Of a stretch of 64,000 bases of DNA, positions 24,830-35,288 are shown one piece after another (the first letter of the stretch is position 1; the number at the start of each line of letters is the position of its first letter). The notes under the pieces were generated by a model. It searched no databases. It saw only the letters and a program-made list of their open reading frames with translations, and was not told the origin of the DNA. Origin of the DNA: Zygaena filipendulae (Eukaryota > Arthropoda > Insecta > Lepidoptera > Zygaenidae); contig OU015650.1 of the NCBI GenBank assembly GCA_907165275.2, positions 9,578,001 to 9,642,000 of the forward strand, given 5' to 3'. A program made the position numbers and the translations under genes.

Positions 24830-25463
24830 TGCATGGTGAAGCGCCAACGTATGCGCGGTAAAATTAGGTAACTTTATAATTAAACAACAAGAAAACCTTG
24901 TATACGTGCATGGCTCACTCAATTTACCTTTCGTCCAGAGATGGCGTAATTGTCAACTTGTCAACTGTTTTATCGATGGTTCAATACCGTTCGATTAAAA
25001 GAGCTTCGAATTCGCGCTCTCGCTGATGATGGCGGTATAGCGTGCTCTGTGTAACTTGACGGAGTCGAAATTCTCAAAATCTTGTAATTCCCCACGTGAG
25101 AGTGAAAATAAACCCGATAAATAATCTTTAGAAGGTCCTCCATCTTTGTGGACTATCGCCAGAGGAAAATCTCGTGTATTTCTCCGGATTCATCTAGATA
25201 AAGATTGGCCGGCCGGCCCACCAGCTCACCGTCTTCGACACCTCTTCAAGTCATCCTCGGATGCAAAGGAATCCAAGCCAAGAGTTCACGCTTTGACGAA
25301 CAGGTGAGTGGGCCTGTTTTATAAATTGCACAGACGGCATTTACTTGTGTTTTCTTGTTTTACTTTATTACGTGGTCGCCATTATTATAGGCGTAATAAA
25401 TTACATAAAATATTTTCAGTACGCAAGTACACCCAGTGGTGTGGCTATTTACACGCTACACCA
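24830..25463 (+). repeat. Pao LTR4 (3' LTR of copy D)
   Basis: It is 634 bases long with TG...CA ends. It agrees with LTR1/LTR2 at the four positions where LTR3 differs. Inside are a 12-base GGCC palindrome at 25207-25218, a strong splice donor CAG|GTGAGT at 25301-25309, TATAAA at 25320-25325 and an AATAAA downstream of it. Confidence 0.93.
25320..25325 (+). promoter_or_regulatory. TATA-like box in Pao LTR4
   Basis: TATAAA about 490 bases into the LTR, with AATAAA some 70 bases further on. This is compatible with a U3-R-U5 layout in which transcription starts near 25350. It is a sequence guess only. Confidence 0.35.
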
Positions 25464-25497
25464 TGTGTATATAAGTCTATAGTTGACTAACTCAGCT

Positions 25498-25649
25498 AGT
25501 CTGTCTGTTACGCTTTCACGCCTTAACGGCTCTACCAATCATCATAAAATATTTCGCATACACATTATCAGGGCCCAGGGGTACCGAGAGGGACATGGGG
25601 AATTTTTTGTCCCGAAATTAACGCGGGTAAAACTGCGGGAACAGCTATT
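25498..25649 (+). repeat. Helitron-like short repeat, decayed, at right edge of Pao array
   Basis: Recognisable landmarks TTACGCTTTCACGCCTTAACG and GCGGGTAAAACTGCGGGAACAGCTA in family order. It lies 35 bases from the Pao LTR4 end. See the better copies at 48052 and 37625 for the family ends. Confidence 0.6.
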
Positions 25650-26225
25650 ATTGATAATGAAGGGAACTTTAATAAAATTCAATTACACACTCAATCAAAG
25701 CTAAATATCAAATTAGTATTTATATCACGGAGTTGCGGGTACTTTTCGTTTTTTTTTTCCACCAGCCTCGTAAAGAAGAAGCGTATTAATTAATTCCCTC
25801 ATCAATCATGGCCGGTTTCCCCCTTGAACCCGACGTCATTCGCATTGTTAGCTACCTTCACAAGTCGACGGAATCACGGAAAAATAAAAGTTAATAGGTA
25901 TTTCTTATTTAACCATTAGTTTGGGAAATTGGATAGCTATCTGTCGTTACTGGAAACGTAAGTTTCCTTTGCGCAATCATTCCATGAAAATGGATTCTGG
26001 AGGTCTTTGCTACAGCTGAAAGGGAACGTTCCAAAGTACATATTTACGGTTCACATACGTGCAAATAATTACTTTTGCAGAAGAAAGTAAAGATCGGCTT
26101 AAATTTTCCGTATGTAATAATAATATTTTAGTCAGACTACTCTATATGTAATACTAAAAATTGCTTGACAACTAAAACAGTTAGGTATATAGACCGATAT
26201 GTACCTAACGTTGGTTTTATAAATT
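25650..26225. other. Intergenic, no gene seen
   Basis: AT-rich sequence with no coding-like frame and no repeat that I recognise. Confidence 0.5.
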
Positions 26226-26226
26226 A

Positions 26227-26705
26227 CTAGCTATGCCCCGCTGGGATCAGGAACCTTTGCGGACGCAGGCAGAACAACCCGCCAAAGTTTCATCACAATC
26301 GGACCAATGGTTTCGAAACGCATATAGAGGACAGACATATACAAACATTCATTTTTATTTATAAAGAAAGCTTTTCATAAGAGTTTCGGAATAAAAACTA
26401 CCCTATGTCACTCAGGACTACTATAGCTTCCTATGTGTGAAAAATTTTTCAAAATTCTTTCGGTTCAGTAGATTAGGAGATTACCCCCTACAACGTCACA
26501 AACTAACAAACTCACAATTCACTAACTCACAAACTTTACCTCTTTATAATAATACTAGCAGACCCCCGCGGTTTCACCGGCGGTAATTTCGGAGTTCCCG
26601 CGGGAATTCCGGGATAAAAAGTACCCTATGTCACTCAGGATCACTGTAGCTTCCTATAAGTGAAATAATGTTCAAAACTGCTTCAGTTGATCAATTCACA
26701 AATTT
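26227..26705 (-). repeat. Two adjacent Helitron-like repeats (CACTCAGGA variant)
   Basis: Copies begin CTAGCTATGCCCCGC at 26227 and CTAGCAGACCCCCGCGG at ~26555. Both share the segment ACCCTATGTCACTCAGGA...TAGCTTCCTAT, which is also the unit of the tandem array at 57903-58513. Orientation is reverse relative to the CTAGT end. Confidence 0.6.
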
Positions 26706-27790
26706 TGTGACGTGAAAAACTTAATACCCACGTTAAAAAGTGATGTAGTGAATTAATTTTGAAAGTCGACGGGAGTTCTACAGTAAGATACGAGTACCTA
26801 CCTATCTACGATGACGAAACATTACCTCGTATATTCTGCTACGCGTTCAGCGTGAGTCGACGATTCGAAACATATTTCAATCTGTAAGTAATAATGTTCA
26901 GTTGTCAAAAAAAAGTCATAGATCTTCATTTGTATCGAAAGCTGAAAAATTTGTTAATAGACTAAACTGAGCGAAAATGTTTGCTTTTCGATCGCAATCT
27001 TTCGACATCCGGCGGAGGCGCCATCGTAGCAATTAGGCGTCGGAAGTTCCCTAATGATGTATACAGGCTCAAACCCTTCGTTTACACTTGTAACTGCAGC
27101 GCTGACCGATCGATAACTACTAGGAGTATCTACCGAATTACTGACATTCGCATTATGTTTTAGATAGTAACAAACTATTTGTTTTACCAAGTCGAAATAT
27201 AATACTAATTGCAATTTATGTTTCGGTTATATTATAGTGATATTGTCACAATTATGTCGTACGATATCAATAATATTAAAAGACGATAAGAAAACGAATA
27301 ATTCCTTTGTTAATATTTTAAATAATCAAAAGAATTTTAAATTTAATAGTTTTACATCACGGGGACCCGTGATGCGTGTGAATTTTGGGGAACTGCTGGA
27401 CCAAAAGCAATTTTAAACCAAATCTCATGAAGATCGCTTTATAGCCGTTATACGAAGATTGGTAATGACGAAGAGTCAACGAATAAATTTTAGCAAAAGT
27501 GTTCGTTCATTTGAGATCAAGGTAGTTTTATCTGTTCCAGATAAGCAAACACTGGTTAATTTGTTAAAAGCGTAGGTAATAGGTATATAGCACTTTTTGG
27601 CTTACTAAAAGAAAACAAAATTAGTAAATAACACTCCGATGTTTTTTATCACGCTATACAAGAACAACTTAGATTCTCCACCGAGTTTCCGCTCAACAAA
27701 ACAAAGAAGTTCAGTGTGTTTACTCAAACCAAAAAGGTTGAACCGGCACACCGTGAAAATTTTATTTGAGAAAACTGCGTGAATCGTTAC
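26706..27790. other. Intergenic, no gene seen
   Basis: Short open frames on both strands near 26954-27214 overlap each other and show no family motif. A small GC-rich patch occurs at 27000-27110. Nothing else is recognisable. Confidence 0.45.
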
Positions 27791-28090
27791 TAATATTATA
27801 AATGCGAAAGTAAGTTTGTTTGTTTGTTACGCTTTCGCAGCTAAACGGCTGCACCGATCTCCACGAAATTTTGCATACACGTTGTCAGGGGTACAGAAAA
27901 GGACATAGGCTACTTTTTATCCCCGATTTCCAACTGGAAATTGCAATATTAACGCGGAAGAAACTACATTAAATTTTGTATACTACCTATACGTTATTAA
28001 CAGAAAAAAAATAGGGTAGTAAGTACTTTTATCTCTGAATAACCGCGGGATCTTCGAAACTAATGCGGGTGTAACCGCGGGGAACAGCCT
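27791..28090 (+). repeat. Helitron-like short repeat
   Basis: It starts with TAATATTATAAATGCGAAAG and ends near ACCGCGGGGAACAGCCTG; the middle carries the CACGTTGTCAGGGGTACAG landmark. About 80 bases are inserted or duplicated in the 3' half. Confidence 0.6.
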
Positions 28091-28548
28091 GTATACCGCA
28101 GTCGGGCGAAATGCATCTGCACCTTGCACCTTTGCCTCTAATAAACTCACACCAGGAAAACCCTTCTCACTTATTTTCTTTCAACCCCCGCGGGTTATTC
28201 GCTAACTTTTATAGCCAATAGACCATATTATTTTCTTTGTACCAAACTGTACTTGATGGTTTATTATGTAGAGTACGTGTCGAATATATTTCTAAACATA
28301 TAGATCACAGAATGAATAGTAGATTATGTACCTATTTGAAAAGGCGGGTCAGTCTGATCTTTAAAATACTCGTTTACGGTTCGTAAGCGATATATTTTAA
28401 ACTTACAGATGCGACGTGTATTGTACACATCACCATGTTAAGGTCCATTTATCTTTTATTTTGAAATCACTTTGAACTTCATAAATTTAAATAATATACC
28501 TGCTATCCTAATATTATATTTAATATTATATCTAATATTATATGCATA
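28091..28548. other. Intergenic, no gene seen
   Basis: AT-rich with no frame of note, and a short ATATTATATT tandem just before the next repeat. Confidence 0.4.
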
Positions 28549-28795
28549 ACTAGCTGTCCCGCGCGGTTTCACCCGCGATAATTTCGGAGTTCCCGCGGAA
28601 TTGTTCTATACAAACTTTGTCCCCCTTTTTCACCCCTTTAGGGGTAGCATTTTCAAAAATTCTTTCTTATCGGATGCGTACCTACGTCATTCAAAAAACA
28701 CACCCTCCAAGTTTCAGGTCTCTACGATCAGCGGTTTAGGCTGTAAGTTTATCCATCAGTCATTCAGGACAAGCATTTTATATGTATAGAAGATA
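28549..28795 (-). repeat. Interspersed repeat, CCCCTTTAGGGG variant
   Basis: It begins ACTAGCTGTCCCGCGCGG, then CACCCCTTTAGGGGTAGC, and a tail resembling CATCAGTCATTCAG. This arrangement recurs in lepidopteran genomes as a separate subfamily from the other copies in this window; that recurrence is recalled, not checked. Confidence 0.55.
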
Positions 28796-29059
28796 ACTGG
28801 TTTCCGCAGTTTGCGTAGAGTAATAAACTACCGTTTTAAGTTATTAAAACCATATTGTATACAGACAGACATTTAAAAATTGTGCCGTATTAATACCATA
28901 CATATATCCTTATCAACGCTGCAATAATAACCTTTAACATGATATCTCGTCGCGCGATGCAAAACGCAAACGTTCCCTCTAATCTAATAAATTAAAGATA
29001 AGCACAATTCGTGTTTCTGATAGAGTCGTCAAAATAAATTAGATACATTTAGGGCAAAA

Positions 29060-29400
29060 GTGCGACTCTTCGTCACGTGATCTCTTAATGGCATAATAAA
29101 GTTAGGAGAAAGAAAACTTTGTAGCACCGCACCGTAGTACCGCTCTCTTTTGCGTACAGCGCCGCCACTATCTCAAGAGCCACCCCGCCCTCTAGCGCCT
29201 TCCGCCGCGGGGTGAAAGTGGATAAGAGCGATGGCCCTTCACAGCTCGAGACTTGGCAGTCGTGTTGTGAAATCTGTTTGCGTTAAAGTCGTCACGCGCA
29301 GCCGCTGATGAGCAGTAGACGTGATATTACTCACTCGTACGTGATCTCCGCTTTATTCGAGATTTTGTTCACGGTCATAAAATATGCGCTCAAAAATTAT
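29060..29400. other. GC-rich, non-repetitive island; possible promoter or 5' exon
   Basis: The segment is clearly richer in GC than its surroundings, with clustered GCCGCC/CCGCCGCGG, and no landmark of the local repeats. No signal peptide or long frame is present; the ATG at 29231 opens only ~20 codons. It could be an upstream untranslated exon or promoter of the Ig-domain gene at 38690, but no splice pair proves this. Confidence 0.25.
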
Positions 29401-29487
29401 TTATATCGCAATAATCGCACAACCCTTCAACATAATTTATAAAGTTGATGTAGGTATATAGGTATAATATTATTTTATTAATCCTTA

Positions 29488-29650
29488 GTAATATTATGAA
29501 TGCAAAAGTGAGTTTGTTTGTTTGTTACGCTTTCACACCTTAACGGCTCAATTGATCATCATGAAGTTTTGCATACACGTTGTCAGGCGTATAGGGAAGA
29601 ACAAAGGGTACTTTTATTCCGGAATTCCCGCGGAACTACAGGGAGATAAA
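29488..29650 (+). repeat. Helitron-like short repeat, 3'-truncated
   Basis: It starts ATCCTTAGTAATATTATGAATGC, so an A followed by TCC at the edge, and keeps the TTACGCTTTCACACC and GTTGTCAGG landmarks. It stops before the CTAG end. Confidence 0.6.
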
Positions 29651-29949
29651 TTTTGACATTAACGATTTTGACTTTAGCAAATTGTTCAATGATTTTAATT
29701 CTATTCCTCCCACAGTTCACCACTTCTAGCTTTTCCGCAATTATATGCGGGTAATTATGCGAGTGAGAGATGGGAAAAGTTCATTTTGACAGCACAGAGC
29801 TGTGGCTGAAATTTTTTAATGAACTCTGAAATGTCTACTTCCTCGCAAAAAAATTACTCGCCTTTGTCTATTATAAAATTTTGATCTGAAATTGAAATAG
29901 TTATTGTCTCATTAAAACGACGCTTTTGTTAGTCTTAATTTATTAGAAA

Positions 29950-30146
29950 ACTTGCTGTGCCTCGCGGTTTCACCCGCGATAATTTTGAAGTTCCCGCGGG
30001 AATTCCGGTATAAAAAGGAAACCTACGTTCTTCTCTGTAAGCACCCCTGACAACGTGTATGCAAAATTTAGTGGCGATCGGTCTAGCCGTTAAGCCGTGA
30101 AAGCGTAACAAACAAACTCACTTTCGCATTTGGACATAGATAAGCA
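29950..30146 (-). repeat. Helitron-like short repeat
   Basis: It contains CTCGCGGTTTCACCCGCG, CCCCTGACAACGTGTATGC and GTGAAAGCGTAACAAACAAAC in reverse-family order, close to full length. Confidence 0.65.
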
Positions 30147-31351
30147 ATAGTGTGTTAACCAACACTGCAGAAATTTTGAGTAAATCGTGTTTCAAAAGTA
30201 GGAGCGCCATTTTGTGTCAACATTTTTTATGTTCAATATTTAGTTACATATTTAAGCAATGTAATAAGGTAAACACATAATTAAAAAACGTTCCCTAACT
30301 CTTAATAAATGGTTCTGAATCAATAACGTAATTTTGTGGGTTAACATGTTATTGCTTATCTGCGTCCATTTATAATATTAGTTAGGATTGTATTATTTGT
30401 ACAAAATATATTAATTTCACATTAAAATTTAATGGATGAAACAAACGACGACGACTACGATCTTGTGTACGTAAGTTGATTGGAGATTTCCGATAGTAAG
30501 TTGTATAAACTACGAAAATCTTTAACGCGTTCACGTACCTACCTATTCAATCCAATCAGGAGGAAACTGAATCCTATTCAGTTTCCAAATGGTACCGCAA
30601 TGATAATGATAGGCAATTTGCGGCTAAGATAGTTTCGTATTTCATTCCACTCCACTCTTATACCTAAGTACAAGTAGGATGGTACATAAGTAAAATAGGC
30701 TAGTTCGTCTAATGAATGTGGACGATTGAACGATTTTCTGAATACAACCGACACGAATTCATAAAGTGGCCAACGGTTAGCTATTAATTTTAATTTGATT
30801 GATTAAATCAAACATTTCATTACGATTCAATTTTTTTTTCCTGAATGATATACCCAAGGAGATAAATCATTATAATACAATCTAGCCAATCTAGTAATGA
30901 CTAATAAGTATTTTAAATTTGACCCAAACTTCTAAACAAGACTATGTAAAGAATTTGTCCAATAACACTTTTCTTATTGTCTCTTGAAGACACTTTGTTT
31001 TTGTGTTCTTTGGATATAATACTCACAGCACTATATACACGATGGTATTGTCTACATGGGTAGGTAAAGTTTGTAAATTCGTAAGTAAGAGCCTGCAAGA
31101 GGAAATCGCTGGAAATTTTGCAAAATTTTTAATTATTCTTCCGTTCCTATTACTCATGGCGTGATATTATATAGCCTATAGCCCTCCTCGATAAATGGAC
31201 TATCCAACACAACAATAATTTTTCAATTCGAACCAGTAGTTTTGGAGATTAGCGCGTTCAACCAAAAATACAAACAAGCAAACTCAGCTTGATAATATCA
31301 GTATAGTATAGATGTATATTTTTATATTAATTAAATACTTACCTACATAAT
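30147..31351. other. Intergenic, no gene seen
   Basis: AT-rich sequence. At 30432-30470 an ATG-led 13-codon frame runs into a GTAAGT donor, but nothing upstream or downstream supports it as an exon. Confidence 0.4.
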
Positions 31352-31684
31352 GGGCATGTTGCCTGATTTTTATTTTTTAGTCCGTCTTGTAGATCATTAA
31401 AAAATATTGGACACGTATTTTTTCTTTTTTTACATAATCAAAAAATAACGGCGATATATTGAGTTGAAATTTCGCGTGACGTCACTATTCACAGTTTGTA
31501 TGGCGCTTTTAGCGGTTAGTGACGTCACGACCCCCTCACCCTAAACTTTAATGCGCTTTATCTCTGTATATTTTAATTTATTTAAAAAAGCAAAAAAAAA
31601 TACGTGTCTATTGTCTTTTTATTTTATAACTGACGGACGGACGGACTAATTACAATTTTGATTTTCAAAAGTAGTCCACATCCC
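31352..31684. mobile_element. MITE copy 1 (GGGCATGTTG termini)
   Basis: About 333 bases with inverted ends GGGCATGTTG / CCACATCCC, and near-identical to copies at 50750 and 54271. It carries two TGACGTCA palindromes. No protein is encoded; the autonomous family is not identified and the target duplication is not clear. Confidence 0.8.
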
Positions 31685-32020
31685 CATTATGTTGATGTTC
31701 TGCCGTATACTTTATACGTTTGGTATGGATGCTGACGGCATAAAGCGCCTGCAACATTTTGCAGCTATGATAAATCGTTACTCACATTTTGGCATGAAAC
31801 TATAGGTATTTATTAATACAATGAGACTACGCTTTTATCTTGATTCATAAAAGACAACTTTACAATGGATATCGTTGGTTAAATTCGCTCCCTTACGGCT
31901 TTTAATTAAATTTAACTACTGTTAATTTTTGACCCAAATCAACATTGTATCTAATAGATATACTTTTATACAAGTACCTATAGGTATGTACAACAAGCAT
32001 TTTTAACAGAAACCCTTAAA
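31685..32020. other. Intergenic, no gene seen
   Basis: No coding-like frame or recognised repeat. Confidence 0.4.
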
Positions 32021-32233
32021 TGCGAATATGAGTTATAAATTTATTTGTTTATTTGTTACGCTTTCACGCCTTAACCACTCAACCGATCATCGTGACATTT
32101 TGTATACTTACACCTTGTCAGTGGTACAGAAAAGGACATCAGAATCAGATAGTACTTTTTAGTACTTTTATTTCCAGAATTCCAGCGAAAATTTCGAAAT
32201 TAAGGTGGGTGAAACCGCTGAAATCTGCTAGTC
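32021..32233 (+). repeat. Helitron-like short repeat
   Basis: It runs TGCGAATATG...TTACGCTTTCACGCC...GGTACAGAAAAGGACATC...GGGTGAAACCGC...CTGCTAGT, a full-order but diverged copy with a small internal duplication (AGTACTTTT twice). Confidence 0.65.
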
Positions 32234-32587
32234 TAAAAAACTTTTTATCTCACATGAGTTTCAGCGGGAAATTTTGAAATGTACGCGTTTTTTCACAATT
32301 CACAATTTTTTCATAACCAGAAAAAGTTCAGGGAAAAACTTTGCTCATATTTTATAGGCACTGTTTGTGTGGGACTTTCTATGGCCGAAATAACATGTGA
32401 CAAAATGTCAAATAATAAAAAAACTGAAAACGTGAAAAAAAATTGTCCGAAACTCGAAGTTAATATACACTAAGTACCTATCGATTTAAATATAATATAA
32501 AAGATACATACAAACAATTATAGTCATTACAAAAATTACGGGGCATGCACTAATTCATGCAACAGGTAAGAAAAGAATTATAATTTC

Positions 32588-32760
32588 ACTAGCTGTTCCT
32601 CCGGGTTTCCCCCACGCTATTTTCGGAGTTCCCGCAGGATCTTCTAAATAAAACTACCCTATGTCCTTCTCTGTAGGTACCCCTAAAAACGTGTATGCAG
32701 AATTTCACGATAATCGGTTCAGTAGTCAAGGCATGAAAGCGTAACAAGAATAAACTAACA
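32588..32760 (-). repeat. Helitron-like short repeat
   Basis: It begins ACTAGCTGTTCC and includes ACCCTATGTCCTTCTCTGTA and GAAAGCGTAACAAG. Confidence 0.65.
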
Positions 32761-32854
32761 CTAAATAACTAACTATTTATAGTATTAGAGACTAGCTGTT
32801 TGCCGCGGTTTCAGCCGCGTTAATTTTCCGCAGGACTTCTGGGATAAAAGTCCC

Positions 32855-33004
32855 TGCTATACTTTAGATTTAAACGCCCGAATTAATTAATCAGAAATTT
32901 TTTTTCACCAAAGTATGAGCAACAACAAAACCATAAACAAAACATAGACCAAAACGAATAATGTTACCCACATATAAAAATATAATAATTTTGGGGTTAT
33001 CACA
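32855..33004 (-). repeat. Gypsy 3' LTR
   Basis: 150 bases, differing from the 5' LTR at only a few bases in the A-rich part near 32900-32930. Confidence 0.88.
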
Positions 33005-33147
33005 CTCTTCCCCGCTTTAAAGAAAGTGACAATAACTTAAAACTAAAACAGGCTGTCTCCTTCCAAAGGTTGCCTGGAAGGAATTGCTCTCAGCGATAAG
33101 ACCGCCCATTTGTGCAACTAAAGTGTATTTCTATTTATCTATCTCTC

Positions 33148-33868
33148 TTAAAGTTTATATAACTGATTGGCATGTCTTTTCCACTGATATTCCTCAACCT
33201 TAACTAAATAAGTGGATTCAGGAATTAAAATTTTAACTATCTTCCCTCTAGACCACTTCTTCCCCCTTCTAAAGTCCTTCACCATCACCTCATCACCCTC
33301 AACCAACTTCAAAACTCTACCACCCTTTGCATATTTTAGTTGTTTTTCTTGTGACTCTACTAAGTTTTGATAAATTGGCGCTGGCCTTAAGAGCGATAAT
33401 CTATTTCGTAATTCCCTCCCCATCAGCAAACGAGCAGGAGTGACCCCACTACTTTTATGAGTGCTCGTTCGATAATCAAAGAGGAAAATATTCAAAGCAT
33501 AGGCTGGTGATTTTCCACTATCGATTATTTTGGTCATGTGAGATTTGAAGGTCTCGACAAAACGTTCAGCGGCACCATTAGTCGCTGGGTAGTGAGGAGA
33601 GGTGAAGCTTTGCTTTACTCCAGTTATTTTACAAAAGTTTTGAAATTCCTGGCTAGTGAATGAGGTACCATTGTCAGTGACTAAATGTACTGGAAACCCA
33701 TACCGAGTAAATAATTCTTTGAATTTATTAATTGTTAAACTACTTCCCATATTTGCCATGGGAAAAGCTTCTGGCCATTTAGAATAGCTATCAACAATAA
33801 TTAGATACATTTTTCCCTTCAATGGACCTAGAAAATCCGCATGAATTCTGTACCAAGGTCCTGGGGGT
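33148..33868 (-). pseudogene. Ty3/Gypsy integrase fragment
   Basis: The open frame reads in from before the first Met (33822) with the motif PGPWYRIHADFLGP, so the first catalytic Asp lies in HADFLG. The 224 residues after the Met carry VDSYSKWPEAFP, the second Asp in VTDNGTSFTS, and the third catalytic residue in the NGAAERFVETFK block. The end has the GPY/F-like module (VKDFRRGKKWSRGKIV ... NQLYKL) typical of Gypsy integrases. The N-terminal zinc finger and everything upstream are lost at the deletion point. The core itself has no stop. Confidence 0.88.
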
Positions 33869-33972
33869 GTAAGTTATAAATTTCACTTATTTTATGTTTC
33901 CATTCACTTTTCAACTAGATTTACTTTTATCCACACGTAGGTTTTTTTTTTTTTTTTGCCTCGTCGCCAATT

Positions 33973-34122
33973 TGCTATACTTTAGATTTAAACGCCCGAA
34001 TTAATTAATCAGAAATTTATTTTCACCAAAGTATGAGCAAAAACAAAACCATAAACAAAACATAGACCAAAACGAATAATGTTACCCACATATAAAAATA
34101 TAATAATTTTGGGGTTATCACA
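33973..34122 (-). repeat. Gypsy 5' LTR
   Basis: 150 bases; on the minus strand it starts TGTGATAACCCC and ends AAGTATAGCA. The right-hand target duplication GTCCC follows. Confidence 0.88.
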
Positions 34123-34352
34123 GTCCCCTATACCTTTTCTGTACCCCCTGATAACGTGTAGTATGTAAAATTTAATGCAATTTCACCCACGTTAATTTCG
34201 GAGTTCCCGCAAGAATTCTGAGATAAAAGTACCCTTTGTCCTTTTTTGTACCCCTGATAACCTGTATGCAAAATTTCATGATGACTCGTTGCGTCGTTAA
34301 GGCGTGAAAGCGTAACAAACAAACAAACACTTTCGTATTTATAATGTAGGGA

Positions 34353-35081
34353 TATCCACATTCCACACTCAATAAAACTACCAAAACACACAAATTAAAC
34401 TGTTGACTAAACTACGCCAAACAAATTATTCCCGCGCTCTATAGAATGTGAATTAATTTTCTTTCCCAATAGTTTGCAATGGAATTTCCTAACATTTACC
34501 ATACATTCAGAGGTTGTATATTCACTTCATTTGAAATTATAAGTGAACCTATTGCCAACAGCAAAAGGAATCCTCCTTCGGTATGCCCTCAGGAATGGAG
34601 AGTAAAATTTGCAACTAAAGAAATGTATAAAAATCTTACCCCATGAAACTCAGCACCACTTCATTTCTCGCTTACTGCACCCTGTCATTCAATTTAGGTG
34701 GTAGGTAAGTGTCAAAATAGACGTACCTACCTATATTTTAAGACAAACTCGAAAAAGAGAAGTTCTTGTTTTTTATAGAATGCTTATCTTGCTAAGTTTA
34801 AGATGTTCACTTTCTTGAGACATTATTAAAAAAATAAAATGGAGTAGATTATCCTCATTTCACTAGTAAAATCAATCGGTGCCTATACCTGGATATTTTT
34901 TTAATCATGAAGTCACTGAATCAAAATTCTCACTCTGTCAAAACGTCTTCCTCATTATGCCTCAATATAGTACAAAAGTAACTTGTGAGAAAAGTCGGCA
35001 ACGAAATTCCAAGAGCATAACCAAATTAATAAAACACCTTACCAGCACGTGCCTATAGAAAGTTCTATAGTTTATGAAGTT
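34353..35081. other. Intergenic, no gene seen
   Basis: No coding-like frame and no recognised repeat. Confidence 0.4.
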
Positions 35082-35288
35082 ACTAGCTGTGCCCTGCGGT
35101 TTCACCCGCGGTAATTTCGGAGTTCCCGTGGGAATTCCGGGATAAAAGTACCCTATGTTCTTTTCTATATACCCCTGATAACGTGCATGCCAAATTTCAT
35201 CCAAATCCGTTCAGCCGTTTTTGCGTGATTGAGTAACAAACATCCCAACATCCAAACATCCACACTTTCACATTTATAATATTAGTAG
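35082..35288 (-). repeat. Helitron-like short repeat, full length
   Basis: It starts ACTAGCTGTGCCCTGCGG and ends TTATAATATTAGTAGAA, so both family ends are present. The GTTTTTGCGTGATTGAGTAAC variant is shared with the copy at 37124. Confidence 0.7.

Larger units (their letters stand above)
17321..25463 (+). mobile_element. BEL/Pao copy D, structurally complete
   Basis: Complete element: LTR3, primer-binding site, leader, one intact Gag-Pol frame, polypurine tract, LTR4 (17321-25463, 8143 bases). The leader (17955-19169) differs from that of copies A and B by four indels (a 29-base loss, a 7-base gain, a 4-base loss and a 1-base gain), so D is not a simple copy of them although the coding part is nearly identical. 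It ends sharply after ACACCA at 25463. A target duplication cannot be tested because the sequence before LTR3 is another Pao copy. With both LTRs and an open frame it is the best candidate here for a competent element. Confidence 0.93.
32855..34122 (-). mobile_element. Ty3/Gypsy LTR retrotransposon, internally deleted, intact ends
   Basis: Two 150-base LTRs (32855-33004 and 33973-34122) with TG...CA ends, flanked by the same GTCCC (32850-32854 and 34123-34127), so this is a genuine insertion. Coding is on the minus strand: the 5' LTR is the right one, next to a TGGCGACGAGG primer-site candidate, and the 3' LTR is preceded by the purine tract GCGGGGAAGAG. Only integrase survives inside; Gag, protease, RT and RNase H are deleted near 33870-33930. 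It is non-autonomous as it stands. Confidence 0.9.
32791..34352 (-). repeat. Helitron-like repeat split by a Ty3/Gypsy insertion
   Basis: The left part is 32791-32854 (ACTAGCTGTTTGCCGCGG ... GATAAAAGTCCC) and the right part 34123-34352 (GTCCCCTATACC...). The family sequence GATAAAAGT-CCCTAT is restored only when the retroelement and one GTCCC are removed. The right part also contains a second partial unit. Confidence 0.75.

Noticed and set aside
25464..25468. TGTGT as a target-site duplication of the Pao array
   Set aside because: The matching left flank is outside the window (or lost at 14345), so the duplication cannot be tested.
26954..27214. 86-residue minus-strand frame overlapping a 60-residue plus-strand one
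   Set aside because: Both strands open at once in the same place with no motif; likely chance.
29231..29310. ATG in the GC-rich island as the missing signal-peptide start
   Set aside because: The ~20-codon product is basic, not hydrophobic, and reaches a stop without a donor in the needed phase.
30432..30470. ATG plus 13 codons running into a GTAAGT donor, as a possible first exon
   Set aside because: It codes an acidic stretch with no signal peptide and is phase 0, while the next exon needs a phase-1 partner.
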